A DNA stretch of 64,000 nucleotides from Peribacillus butanolivorans (GTDB lineage: Bacteria; Bacillota; Bacilli; Bacillales; DSM-1321), in contig NZ_LGYA01000011.1 in NCBI RefSeq assembly GCF_001273755.1, positions 140 through 64,139 of the forward strand, in the 5' to 3' direction. Under the pieces are notes generated by a model. The model worked only from the letters and a program-made list of their open reading frames with translations. It was not told where the DNA came from and searched no databases. Both the position numbers and the translations under genes were made by a program. Below, piece by piece: positions 7,572 to 15,622 of the stretch; within the stretch, counting starts at the first letter, position 1, and the number at the start of each line of letters is the position of its first letter.

Positions 7572-8522
7572 CTAAGGGTGTGATACAATAAGCTTCATAT
7601 TCCCCTTTAAGATAAATTCACCATATTTATACGGCAAAATAAAATGAGCTCCTTTTCTTATTGTGTAATCTTCACTGCCTTTCAACAATCTTCCTTCCCC
7701 ATCGATGATGCTTACAAGCATAAACGCTTGATTTTGCTGAAATGCCGCTTCTCCATTTACATCCCATTTATTAACAGAGAAAAAGTGATTTTGTACAAAC
7801 TTTGTAACTTCTACACCTTCTCGCTTTTCTATTTTAGGAGCGATATTGGTATCAATATGAGGTGCATTAATGACGCCCATTGCTTTTTCTAAATGCAGCT
7901 CACGTTTACTCCCTTGATTATCTACACGGTCATAATCATAAACTCGGTATGTTGTATCTGAGCTTTGTTGTGTTTCTAACACCAACGTCCCATTACATAA
8001 GGCATGAACGGTTCCACTTGGTACGTAGAAAAAATCACCAGGTCTAATGGTAACTTTACGTAAAAACCTCTCCCAATTTCCACTTTGAATCATTTCTCGT
8101 ACTTCTTCTTTTGTTTTAGCATGATGTCCAAACACTAATTCAGCATCTTGATCACAATCAATGATGTACCAACATTCCGTTTTACCATACTCGCCATTTT
8201 CATGCTCGTTGGCATAATCATCATTTGGATGTACTTGTACAGACAATTCTTCATTCGCATCCAAAATCTTTATAAGAAGCGGAAATTTCTCACTCTTATA
8301 GTTTCCAAACAACTCATGGTGATTTTCCCATACTTCTTTTAATGATTTACCTTGAAACTTACCATTTTCAATAAGACTCAGGCCGTTTGGATGGGCAGAA
8401 ATTGCCCAGCATTCTCCTGTAATTGCTGATGGGATTTCATAGCCAAAACGGTCATAAAGAGCTGTTCCACCCCAAATACGTTCTTGAAAAACCGGTTTTA
8501 AAAATAATGGTGTATCATTCAT
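7572..8522 (-). CDS. manA: mannose-6-phosphate isomerase, short class I type
   Basis: Interconverts mannose-6-phosphate and fructose-6-phosphate in the cytoplasm. The protein has about 316 residues, the length of the short Bacillus ManA. Visible motifs are PVFQERIWGG near the start, LSVQVHPNDDYA with zinc-ligand residues, TECWYI, and FYVPSGTVHAL with a further zinc His. The start is the ATG at 8522, with AAAGGA 8 bases upstream; a longer frame lacks a site. It is the last gene of the N-glycan locus, just downstream of two ROK kinases, and would feed mannose carbon into glycolysis. Confidence 0.93.
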   Translation of the reverse strand: MNDTPLFLKPVFQERIWGGTALYDRFGYEIPSAITGECWAISAHPNGLSLIENGKFQGKSLKEVWENHHELFGNYKSEKFPLLIKILDANEELSVQVHPNDDYANEHENGEYGKTECWYIIDCDQDAELVFGHHAKTKEEVREMIQSGNWERFLRKVTIRPGDFFYVPSGTVHALCNGTLVLETQQSSDTTYRVYDYDRVDNQGSKRELHLEKAMGVINAPHIDTNIAPKIEKREGVEVTKFVQNHFFSVNKWDVNGEAAFQQNQAFMLVSIIDGEGRLLKGSEDYTIRKGAHFILPYKYGEFILKGNMKLIVSHP

Positions 8523-8583
8523 TTTTCTATTCCTTTCTTTATTAGCATAAGTAAAAGAGGATATCAATTTTGTGAAATACTCC

Positions 8584-9477
8584 CTATTTTCGATTCAAGA
8601 AATGAAATAAGGCTCCAATTAAGTTTGCATCGTTATCAAATTTACAAGCTTCAACCGTAATATCCAATGTAGAGATATCATCCTTCAATTGTGCCAATTC
8701 ATTATTTATGCCTTCAATTACATCCGGTCGCTTGCTGATTCCCCCGCCAATTAGGATCTTGTTAGGATCTAGTACATACTTCAAATTATAGATTCCCATT
8801 GCCAGCTTCTTATATAGGTTGGCAATGCATTCATTCGCAATGGAGTCTCCTGCTTCCGCCAATCGAAATATTTCTTCTCCGTCCAACGTTCCCCTTACTA
8901 GAGATTTTCTCATTTCGACTTCTTCTACAAGTGAATTTGCCGATGCAACTTTGCTCCAAGTTGATTGTAGAGGGCTCTTACATGATTCTCCCATTATCAT
9001 GTACCCAAACTCACCTCCGTGAAGGGTAGCTCCACGTAAAATAGATTGGTTAATCACAATTCCCCCGCCAATTCCTGTACCAATTACAATACAAATGTAG
9101 AAATCAGTTTCTTTCGCTGCACCTAACCAGCCTTCTGCCAAAGCCGCGCAGTTTGCATCATTTTCAACGGACACCTCCAGACCTGTTCGTTCCTTTAGTA
9201 AGCTTGTCATGTTTACTCCATGTATAAATGGAATTGCACTTGCCCCGCCAATAAACCCTGTTTCCACGTCTACGGCACCGGGCGAACTTAAAGCGATACC
9301 TTGAATTTCAAATGACTCCGAATAATGTTTAACTATTTCGGTAATGTGATCTAAAAATATATCTAATCCTTCTTTAGGAGTTGGAATCTTCCCGCACTCC
9401 AGTTTCTTTGATTTGTCATCCATTACCGCATACTTTATATAAGTTCCGCCAAAATCAAACACCATGTAAGCTTTCAT
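8584..9477 (-). CDS. ROK-family sugar kinase
   Basis: ROK-family kinase of about 297 residues without an N-terminal DNA-binding domain, so an enzyme rather than a repressor. It shows FDFGGTYIKYAV (ATP phosphate loop), ALSSPGAVD, ENDANCAALAE with the catalytic Asp, and GTGIGGGIV. The usual ROK zinc site is absent: the GEIGH-type His is Tyr (GEFGYM) and the Cys cluster is missing. Probable substrates from context are mannose or GlcNAc released from N-glycans; sequence alone cannot say which. ATG at 9477, 6 bases after AAGGGG. It follows a second ROK gene and precedes manA. Confidence 0.85.
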   Translation of the reverse strand: MKAYMVFDFGGTYIKYAVMDDKSKKLECGKIPTPKEGLDIFLDHITEIVKHYSESFEIQGIALSSPGAVDVETGFIGGASAIPFIHGVNMTSLLKERTGLEVSVENDANCAALAEGWLGAAKETDFYICIVIGTGIGGGIVINQSILRGATLHGGEFGYMIMGESCKSPLQSTWSKVASANSLVEEVEMRKSLVRGTLDGEEIFRLAEAGDSIANECIANLYKKLAMGIYNLKYVLDPNKILIGGGISKRPDVIEGINNELAQLKDDISTLDITVEACKFDNDANLIGALFHFLNRK

Positions 9478-9501
9478 TGTCATCCCCTTCACTTACTGGA
9501 A

Positions 9502-10401
9502 CTATGCTTGCTGTGTCAACAGAGCCGCGCCGATAACACCAGCTTTTGTTCCTAACGAGGCACATTCAATATGTACCCTATTACGTAACTGTGGATATAA
9601 GTAAGCATTTACTTTTTCAAGAAGAATCGGCATTATATACTCTTTTGATTGCATGACCCCCCCGCCTAACACAATCATGTGCGGGTCAATTGTATGAACA
9701 ATATTGGAGATTCCTTTTGCCAAATAAGTTAGCATGGTATCAACAATCGCTTCCGCTTCTTGCTGGCCGTTCATCGCCAAAGTAAACACTTCTCCAGCAT
9801 GTCCTGTTATACCTAACTTTTCTTTTCCTAGACGATGCACAGCTGTACCGCTTGCCAAAGATTCCAAAGAGCCAATATTCAGTACATAATGCGTTGGACC
9901 ATCTCGATTAACCATCATGTTGCCAACTTCACCCGCACAGAAATTAGCACCTTGAATCAACTGATTGCGATATACATATCCTCCGCCGATTCCTGTACTG
10001 ATCGTCATATAAAAAACAGATTCTTTTCCTTTGCCTGCCCCAATCGTTGCTTCCGCTAAAGCAGCTGCGTTGGCATCATTATCGAGCACTACTTTTTTCT
10101 CTAAAGCTTTTTCTAACATTAGAGCTAAAGGAACCTCATCCCACCCAGGTAAATTGGGAGGGCTTAAAATAATACCTTGCTTTGAATCTAAAGGACCCGG
10201 AGCTCCGATTCCTATTGCTTCAATATTTCTTTTCTGCAACAGCCCCTCGCATATTTTAATCATGTTATCGATGACATGATGTGGTCCTTTGTCACTTTCC
10301 GTTTTTACATTGACCTCTTCTATAAGTTTGCCTTCCAATGTTACAACGGCAATTCTCAAGTTTGTTCCACCCAAATCAATGCCAAGAAGATACCTGTCCA
10401 T
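9502..10401 (-). CDS. ROK-family sugar kinase
   Basis: Second ROK kinase, about 299 residues: GIDLGGTNLRIAVV, GIGAPGPLD, LDNDANAAALAEA with the catalytic Asp, STGIGGGYV and IVLGGGVMQS. As in its neighbour, the zinc-binding His and Cys cluster are lost (GEVGNM). The ATG at 10401 is preferred to a frame opening at 10437 because the glucokinase-like start MDRYLLGIDLGGTN fits the family. It differs enough from the downstream ROK that the two probably serve different sugars; one mannose kinase and one GlcNAc kinase is the natural reading for N-glycan use, by inference only. Confidence 0.85.
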   Translation of the reverse strand: MDRYLLGIDLGGTNLRIAVVTLEGKLIEEVNVKTESDKGPHHVIDNMIKICEGLLQKRNIEAIGIGAPGPLDSKQGIILSPPNLPGWDEVPLALMLEKALEKKVVLDNDANAAALAEATIGAGKGKESVFYMTISTGIGGGYVYRNQLIQGANFCAGEVGNMMVNRDGPTHYVLNIGSLESLASGTAVHRLGKEKLGITGHAGEVFTLAMNGQQEAEAIVDTMLTYLAKGISNIVHTIDPHMIVLGGGVMQSKEYIMPILLEKVNAYLYPQLRNRVHIECASLGTKAGVIGAALLTQQA

Positions 10402-10462
10402 TCCCTTCACTTCCTTCGTGATATTCTGATAGAACAAATGATTAGTAGCACTCTTCTAATAA

Positions 10463-11869
10463 TCAAAAACCGTTGTTTTCAGATAATTCTTTGTACCATT
10501 TACCTGATTTCTTGATTGTACGCTTGAAGTTTCTATTTAAATCTACTTCTACTAGTCCGTATCGGTTCTTATATGAATTTAACCATGACCAGTTATCCAT
10601 AAATGTCCATACATGATACCCTTTTACATTGGCACCTTCGTTTAGTGCTTTATGTATCCACTTTAAATGATCTTCGTAAAAGGTAATTCGATAATCATCC
10701 TGAATCATTCCACTCTCATCCTTAAAGCGTTCTTCTGCTTCAACTCCCATACCGCTTTCCGATATGAAACATTCAATATTCCCATAGTTTTCTTGGATGT
10801 TTTTTAAAATATCGTAGACACCCTTTTCATAAATCTCCCAGCCTCTGTATGGGTTCACCTTTTTCCCTGGCATGTCATAATTATCAAAGTACCGTTCTGG
10901 CATGAATGGAGCATTTGGATTTGGGATGTTTTCCTTCGCCTTAACTCTTCTTGGTTGGTAGTAATTAATCCCTAAAAGGTCAACTGTATTTTCATGGATA
11001 ATATCCAAATCTTCAGTTAAATACTTAGGTATAAAGTTTTCTACCCGCAACATGTCAATTAGCTTCTCGGGAAAAGTGCCTTTGACTGATGGATCTAGAA
11101 AGGAACGGTTAAATAGCAAATCTGCTTTTTCAGCAGCATCTAAGTCAGCAGGGTGATTACTCCTTGGATATGAGGGAGTAACATTCAGTATAATTCCAAT
11201 TTTTCCTCCTAGCTCTTTATCATGGTATGCCTTAATTGCTTTTGCGGAGGCTAATACAGAATGGAACCCAACTTGAACAGCCTTTCCAAAATCACAAAAT
11301 GCTGGATAATGATGTCCATATAAATAACCGCATTCAACAGGTACGATTGGCTCATTATGTGTGAACCATTTCATCACACGGTCTCCAAAGTTCTCAAAAC
11401 AAGTAGACGCATATTCCACATACGCATCAACTACAGAGCGGCTTTCCCAACCACCCTCTTCTTGCATAGCCATAGGCATGTCAAAATGATAGAGATTCAC
11501 AAAAGGCTCAATCTCATTTTCTAGTAAGGTGTTAATGACGGTATTATAAAAGTCAATCGCCTTTGGGTTTATTTCTCCACGCCCCTTTGGAAACATGCGG
11601 GACCACGAGATAGAAAAGCGAAAACTGTTATGTCCCGTTTCTTTCATGAGCTGAATATCGTCAATAAAATTCGTATAAAACAGTGAAGTGTTATCAGGTC
11701 CAATACCCTGGTAAAAACGATTCGGTTCTGTTTCATACCAGTAGTCCCATATATTCTTCCCTTTACCATCTGCCCCTGAAAATCCTTCCATTTGTGTTGC
11801 AGATGATGCAGATCCCCACCAAAAGTCTTTCGGAAACATGTAAATATTCTTTTCTACTTCTGTACTCAT
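10463..11869 (-). CDS. GH1 beta-glycosidase, candidate beta-mannosidase
   Basis: Glycoside hydrolase family 1 enzyme of about 468 residues, cytoplasmic (no signal peptide). It has the N-terminal FPKDFWWGSASSATQMEG signature, the acid/base Glu in THNEP (about residue 173-175) and the nucleophile Glu in FISESGMG (about 371-373). Near the C-terminus DNWSWLNSYKNRYG resembles the phosphate-binding loop of 6-phospho-beta-galactosidases (Ser and Tyr kept), but the Lys position is Asn, so a non-phosphorylated substrate is plausible. In a locus with GH85, GH38 and GH125, cleavage of the core Man-beta-1,4-GlcNAc is the missing step and GH1 is the only candidate. Starts at ATG 11869 or TTG 11875; the binding site is compatible with either. 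Confidence 0.88.
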   Translation of the reverse strand: MSTEVEKNIYMFPKDFWWGSASSATQMEGFSGADGKGKNIWDYWYETEPNRFYQGIGPDNTSLFYTNFIDDIQLMKETGHNSFRFSISWSRMFPKGRGEINPKAIDFYNTVINTLLENEIEPFVNLYHFDMPMAMQEEGGWESRSVVDAYVEYASTCFENFGDRVMKWFTHNEPIVPVECGYLYGHHYPAFCDFGKAVQVGFHSVLASAKAIKAYHDKELGGKIGIILNVTPSYPRSNHPADLDAAEKADLLFNRSFLDPSVKGTFPEKLIDMLRVENFIPKYLTEDLDIIHENTVDLLGINYYQPRRVKAKENIPNPNAPFMPERYFDNYDMPGKKVNPYRGWEIYEKGVYDILKNIQENYGNIECFISESGMGVEAEERFKDESGMIQDDYRITFYEDHLKWIHKALNEGANVKGYHVWTFMDNWSWLNSYKNRYGLVEVDLNRNFKRTIKKSGKWYKELSENNGF

Positions 11870-11899
11870 TTTCAATCCGGCCTTCCCTTAAAAGACAGC

Positions 11900-11923
11900 A
11901 GTCGGAAAATTAAGTTTCCGACT
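11900..11923 (-). promoter_or_regulatory. intercistronic hairpin between binding protein and GH1
   Basis: Perfect 9-bp stem AGTCGGAAA/TTTCCGACT with a 6-base loop, without a U-tract, 22 bases after the binding-protein stop. Such hairpins often protect the upstream mRNA and raise the binding protein relative to downstream enzymes; that role is inferred. Confidence 0.55.
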
Positions 11924-11944
11924 TTGCCTCCTGAATGAGATCTA

Positions 11945-13399
11945 TTAGTTATTTTTCTTCCACTCATCATATTGTTTTTGAATTTCTGCAAGCACTTTAT
12001 CTAATCCAGCTTCTTTAAACTTCTTATTAGCCTTTGGTAGATATTCCTCGGGGTCAACACTGCCAGTTAATAGCGGAGGTGCATATTCATTCGCAACGTT
12101 TGCAATTGCTGCGATCTCTGTACGAACAGGATTTGTATCAAAATAGAAACCTAAGGTTGGTGCTTGAACAGAAGCATCATTGAATTTTTTGAACGCATCC
12201 CATTTATCTTCAGGATCATTTTCATATAACTTAAGAATGAAATGGTTTCCTAGAGAGTAACTTGGCATGTTGTAGCTTTCTACACGAGCTGGAAGGTCTT
12301 TAATTTTACCGTTATCGACCTCTTCATAATGCACACCTTCAATACCTCTATCAATTAAATTACGAAGGTATGGATCTGTATTTAATAGATTTAAGAACGC
12401 CATAGCCTTCTCTGGATGTTTGGAAGTTGCTGAGATAGCTTGAATAGACCCTGTTACAGAGTTGTTAAATGTAATCGGATCATGCATTGGTTGAACGGCT
12501 ACATTATAACCTGCAGAACGAGACCATATTAATTCCGCATATGGCTGGTACATTTCTTTACGTACGAACCAGTTTTGTACTTCTAACGGCCATGGATCTG
12601 TACTTGTTGCTGCATCCGCTTTTATATAACCAGCTTTATAGAATTCGTGCATTGTTTTTAACGTTTCCATCATAATATCTGATTCAAAGATATTAACTAC
12701 CTTTCCTTTATCTCCTTCTAGAGGAAACGCAAACGGCAATTCATCTTCTAATACATAATCAAATGGTAAATACGGTTTGAAAGTTGCAATTGGTGTAAAG
12801 TCTGGCTCATTTTCTTTAACTGTTTGCAATAAAGGTTTTAAGTCTTCTAAAGAGTTAACACTTGAAATATCCATATTGTATTTATCGACTATATCCTTAT
12901 TAAATACGTACACACTTTGCTGACCTACTTCTTTGTTAGAAGGAATACCGTAAAGCTTTCCATCAATTTTGGCCCCTTCTAAGTACGCTGGATCAATTGT
13001 TGCTTTTAATTCTTTTCCATGTGTGTCAAGAAGTTCATTTAGGTCTTTAAATGCTCCTTTTTGTGCATTTAATACATAGTTTCCACCTGCAGTATAGGCA
13101 ATATCAAAAGATTCACCTGAAGCAATCATAACTTGCATTTTTTGATCATAATCGCCCCAGTCAATTTGTCTCATTTTAACGGTTGCGTTAATTTTCTCTT
13201 TCGTGTATTTACTTACTTCTTCCATTACTTTATCGACATCTTTTTGAGGTGTCCCAATCGTGTACCACGTAATTTCATAAGGTTTTTCTTCACCGGCTTT
13301 ACTTCCGCTCGTTTTATCTGAATTCCCTCCACTACACGCAGCTAAAAATGTAGATAAACTTAATAAGAGTACTAGAATAATAGCTAACTTCTTATTCAT
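11945..13399 (-). CDS. ABC sugar-binding lipoprotein (family 1, DUF3502)
   Basis: Extracellular solute-binding lipoprotein of 484 residues. The signal peptide has lipobox LAAC (Cys about residue 22), followed by a low-complexity linker, a family-1 carbohydrate-binding fold and a C-terminal DUF3502-like part. This architecture occurs in LplA/YtcQ-type proteins and in NgtS of Streptococcus pneumoniae, the N-glycan-binding protein of the NgtS-P1-P2 importer. In context it should capture glycans released by the secreted GH85 enzyme. It is encoded downstream of its two permeases, with a GGGGG-type binding site before the ATG. Confidence 0.88.
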   Translation of the reverse strand: MNKKLAIILVLLLSLSTFLAACSGGNSDKTSGSKAGEEKPYEITWYTIGTPQKDVDKVMEEVSKYTKEKINATVKMRQIDWGDYDQKMQVMIASGESFDIAYTAGGNYVLNAQKGAFKDLNELLDTHGKELKATIDPAYLEGAKIDGKLYGIPSNKEVGQQSVYVFNKDIVDKYNMDISSVNSLEDLKPLLQTVKENEPDFTPIATFKPYLPFDYVLEDELPFAFPLEGDKGKVVNIFESDIMMETLKTMHEFYKAGYIKADAATSTDPWPLEVQNWFVRKEMYQPYAELIWSRSAGYNVAVQPMHDPITFNNSVTGSIQAISATSKHPEKAMAFLNLLNTDPYLRNLIDRGIEGVHYEEVDNGKIKDLPARVESYNMPSYSLGNHFILKLYENDPEDKWDAFKKFNDASVQAPTLGFYFDTNPVRTEIAAIANVANEYAPPLLTGSVDPEEYLPKANKKFKEAGLDKVLAEIQKQYDEWKKNN

Positions 13400-13438
13400 T
13401 TTAACTCCCCCCTTTTATTTGTTTATTTCAAAAAGCAA

Positions 13439-14461
13439 TTATTCCTTAACCCCACCGATTGTCAATCCACTAACAAAGTATTTTTGGAAAAATGGATATG
13501 CAATTGCTATTGGCAAAGTTGAAATAACAACCATTGCCATTTTTGCAGCATCTTGAGGTATTGCACTTAATAAATCATTTTGTATACCGCCTGCTAACGA
13601 ATTTTGCCTTAAAAATTCTATGTTGTTTTCAATTTTCATCAGCATTGACTGCAGTGGCACCAAGTGCGGTTCATCAATGAACAACAGTGCATTAAACCAA
13701 TCATTCCAGTAACCCAATGTACTAAAAAGGGCAATAGTTGCAAGACCTGGTAATGAAAGTGGAGCAACAATTTTGACAAAGATTCGTAATTCACTTGCTC
13801 CATCAATTCTAGCCGATTCCAAAATGGATTCAGGTACAGACCTTTGGAAAAAGGTTCTCATTATTAGAATGTAGAATGCATTCATTGCAAGTGGTAATAT
13901 CAATGCCCAAATAGAGTTACGTAGATGTAAAAACTGTGTTGCTACTATATAGAAAGGAATTAGTCCTCCACTAAAAAGCATTGTAAAGAATGCAATAAAA
14001 GTAAAGAAACCGCGGTATTTGAATTGCTTTCTAGAAATAGCGTAGGCATATAAAGAAATCATTATTACACTGACAAGTGTACCAAGCACCGTTACTACAA
14101 TCGTTATAGTATAAGATTGAAGTAATTGATCCTTCATTTGCCACAAGTATCGATATGCTTCAAAACTCCATATTTCAGGTAGAAGCTGATATCCATTTCG
14201 CGCTAAGGTTTTCTCATCAGTTAAAGAGATGACGATTACATATAGAAATGGAAAGATACACATTATAGAAAATGATCCTAACAAAATGTTCATTAAAAGA
14301 TTAGGAAACCCATTTAGACCATGTGGTGTGTACTTTTTCTTACGCTTACTTTTTTTGTTTGGTTGATTCACTTGGTTTTGAGCATTCCCTTTATTTAATG
14401 GAGTAGGTTGAGAGCTATTTTGATTTGTTATCATTGTAATTTGCCACAAAACTGCGGCCAC
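13439..14461 (-). CDS. ABC sugar permease (LplC/YtcP/NgtP2 type)
   Basis: Inner-membrane permease of the carbohydrate uptake ABC family. A long hydrophilic, Asn/Gln/Lys-rich N-terminus (about 50 residues) precedes six membrane segments; the EAA loop includes ESARIDGASE, where the ATPase docks. The C-terminus GLTIGGVKE is typical of the LplC branch. The start is uncertain: GTG 14461 overlaps its GGAGG site, TTG 14449 lies 12 bases beyond it, and ATG 14434 is far from it. It pairs with the permease encoded 21 bases upstream. Confidence 0.87.
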   Translation of the reverse strand: MAAVLWQITMITNQNSSQPTPLNKGNAQNQVNQPNKKSKRKKKYTPHGLNGFPNLLMNILLGSFSIMCIFPFLYVIVISLTDEKTLARNGYQLLPEIWSFEAYRYLWQMKDQLLQSYTITIVVTVLGTLVSVIMISLYAYAISRKQFKYRGFFTFIAFFTMLFSGGLIPFYIVATQFLHLRNSIWALILPLAMNAFYILIMRTFFQRSVPESILESARIDGASELRIFVKIVAPLSLPGLATIALFSTLGYWNDWFNALLFIDEPHLVPLQSMLMKIENNIEFLRQNSLAGGIQNDLLSAIPQDAAKMAMVVISTLPIAIAYPFFQKYFVSGLTIGGVKE

Positions 14462-14482
14462 CCTCCATTCTCTCTCGATTTT

Positions 14483-15424
14483 TTAAAATAGGGCATATTC
14501 TTTATCAACCTTCTGAACAAGATAATTTGTCAGCATTACTAATGCAAATCCTACAATTGATTGGTAAAGACCAGCGGCAGTACTCATACTAATGTCCCCC
14601 ATCGTCGTTATCCCTCGGTATACATAAGTATCTATAACGTTTGTTACTGAATATAACGGACCTGAATCACGAGGAACCTGAAAAAACAGACCAAAGTCTG
14701 CACTAAAAATTCTACCAACGTTTAAAATGGTTAAAATAACAATGAGCGGTGTTATCATCGGAATCGTAATATTACGAATTTGTTGCCACTTATTTGCACC
14801 ATCTATCATAGCGGCTTCGTAATAGTTTTTATCAATCCCAACTATAGCTGCTAAATAAACAATACTTCCATAACCAACGCCCTTCCACATACTTGTTAGA
14901 ACGATAATAACAGGCCAATATTTTGCTTCGTTATACCACGATATAGGATCTTCTACTCCAAACCATAGAAGTATATTATTAAGTAGACCTCTATCCACGC
15001 TTAGAAACGTGAATACGAAATAACTAACAACAACCCATGATAAAAAGTGTGGAAACAGCATTCCTGTTTGGTAAATTTTAGACAACCTCTTATTTGCGAG
15101 TTCACTTAGAACAATTGCTACAAACACTGCTAATATAAGCCCAACAACGATAAAGACTAAATTATATAGAACCGTATTTCTTGTAATGATCCAGGCGTCA
15201 TTTGTATTAAATAAAAACTTGAAGTTTTCAAAGGCAACCCACTCACTATTTAGGATACTTGCAAAAAAACCATTCGGATCATATCGGAAATTTTTAAAGG
15301 CAATGACAGTTCCAAACATCGGAAGATATGAAAATAACAATAGCCAAATGGTTCCTGGTAAAACCATGAGGAGCCACACACGATTCTTATAAACATCTTG
15401 GAAAAAACTCTTGATACGATTCAC
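14483..15424 (-). CDS. ABC sugar permease (LplB/NgtP1 type)
   Basis: A 313-residue permease with six membrane segments and the EAA-loop sequence EAAMIDGANKWQQI, matching the LplB-type partner of CUT1 importers. It starts at GTG 15424 with GGAGG 6 bases upstream. First gene of the transporter/GH1/ROK/manA transcription unit, following a terminator that closes the two-component genes. No ATPase gene occurs anywhere in the locus, so a shared MsmX/MsmK-type ATPase encoded elsewhere would be needed. Confidence 0.88.
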   Translation of the reverse strand: MNRIKSFFQDVYKNRVWLLMVLPGTIWLLLFSYLPMFGTVIAFKNFRYDPNGFFASILNSEWVAFENFKFLFNTNDAWIITRNTVLYNLVFIVVGLILAVFVAIVLSELANKRLSKIYQTGMLFPHFLSWVVVSYFVFTFLSVDRGLLNNILLWFGVEDPISWYNEAKYWPVIIVLTSMWKGVGYGSIVYLAAIVGIDKNYYEAAMIDGANKWQQIRNITIPMITPLIVILTILNVGRIFSADFGLFFQVPRDSGPLYSVTNVIDTYVYRGITTMGDISMSTAAGLYQSIVGFALVMLTNYLVQKVDKEYALF

Positions 15425-15511
15425 AAAGCCCCTCCTCCCTTATATTGAAAACCCTTACATCTCTATATTAAGAAAAAGTCAAAAATGTATAAAGTTAACA
15501 ATATTAAGATT

Positions 15512-15548
15512 TGCTGTACTTATTAAACATTCGATAGTTAATACAGCA
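15512..15548. promoter_or_regulatory. possible operator upstream of the importer operon
   Basis: Interrupted inverted repeat TGCTGTA (15512-15518) / TACAGCA (15542-15548) with further partial symmetry inside, about 90-125 bases upstream of the permease start. It could be a binding site for the neighbouring AraC-type response regulator. A T-run on the plus strand also makes it terminator-like, but no plus-strand gene ends here. Confidence 0.35.
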
Positions 15549-15593
15549 TTTTTTATCATTTTTTGATTCTTTTAAGATCAGAGATGCTCCTCA

Positions 15594-15621
15594 AAACAAA
15601 AAAAATCCCGAATAACGGGAT
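15594..15621 (-). terminator. terminator of the two-component operon
   Basis: Minus-strand hairpin ATCCCG/CGGGAT (15605-15621) followed by eight T residues, directly after the response-regulator stop codon. It separates regulation genes from the importer operon. Confidence 0.8.
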
Positions 15622-15622
15622 A

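Noticed and set aside
11900-11923. Hairpin as terminator of the importer operon
   Set aside because: No U-tract follows on the minus strand, so termination is unlikely.
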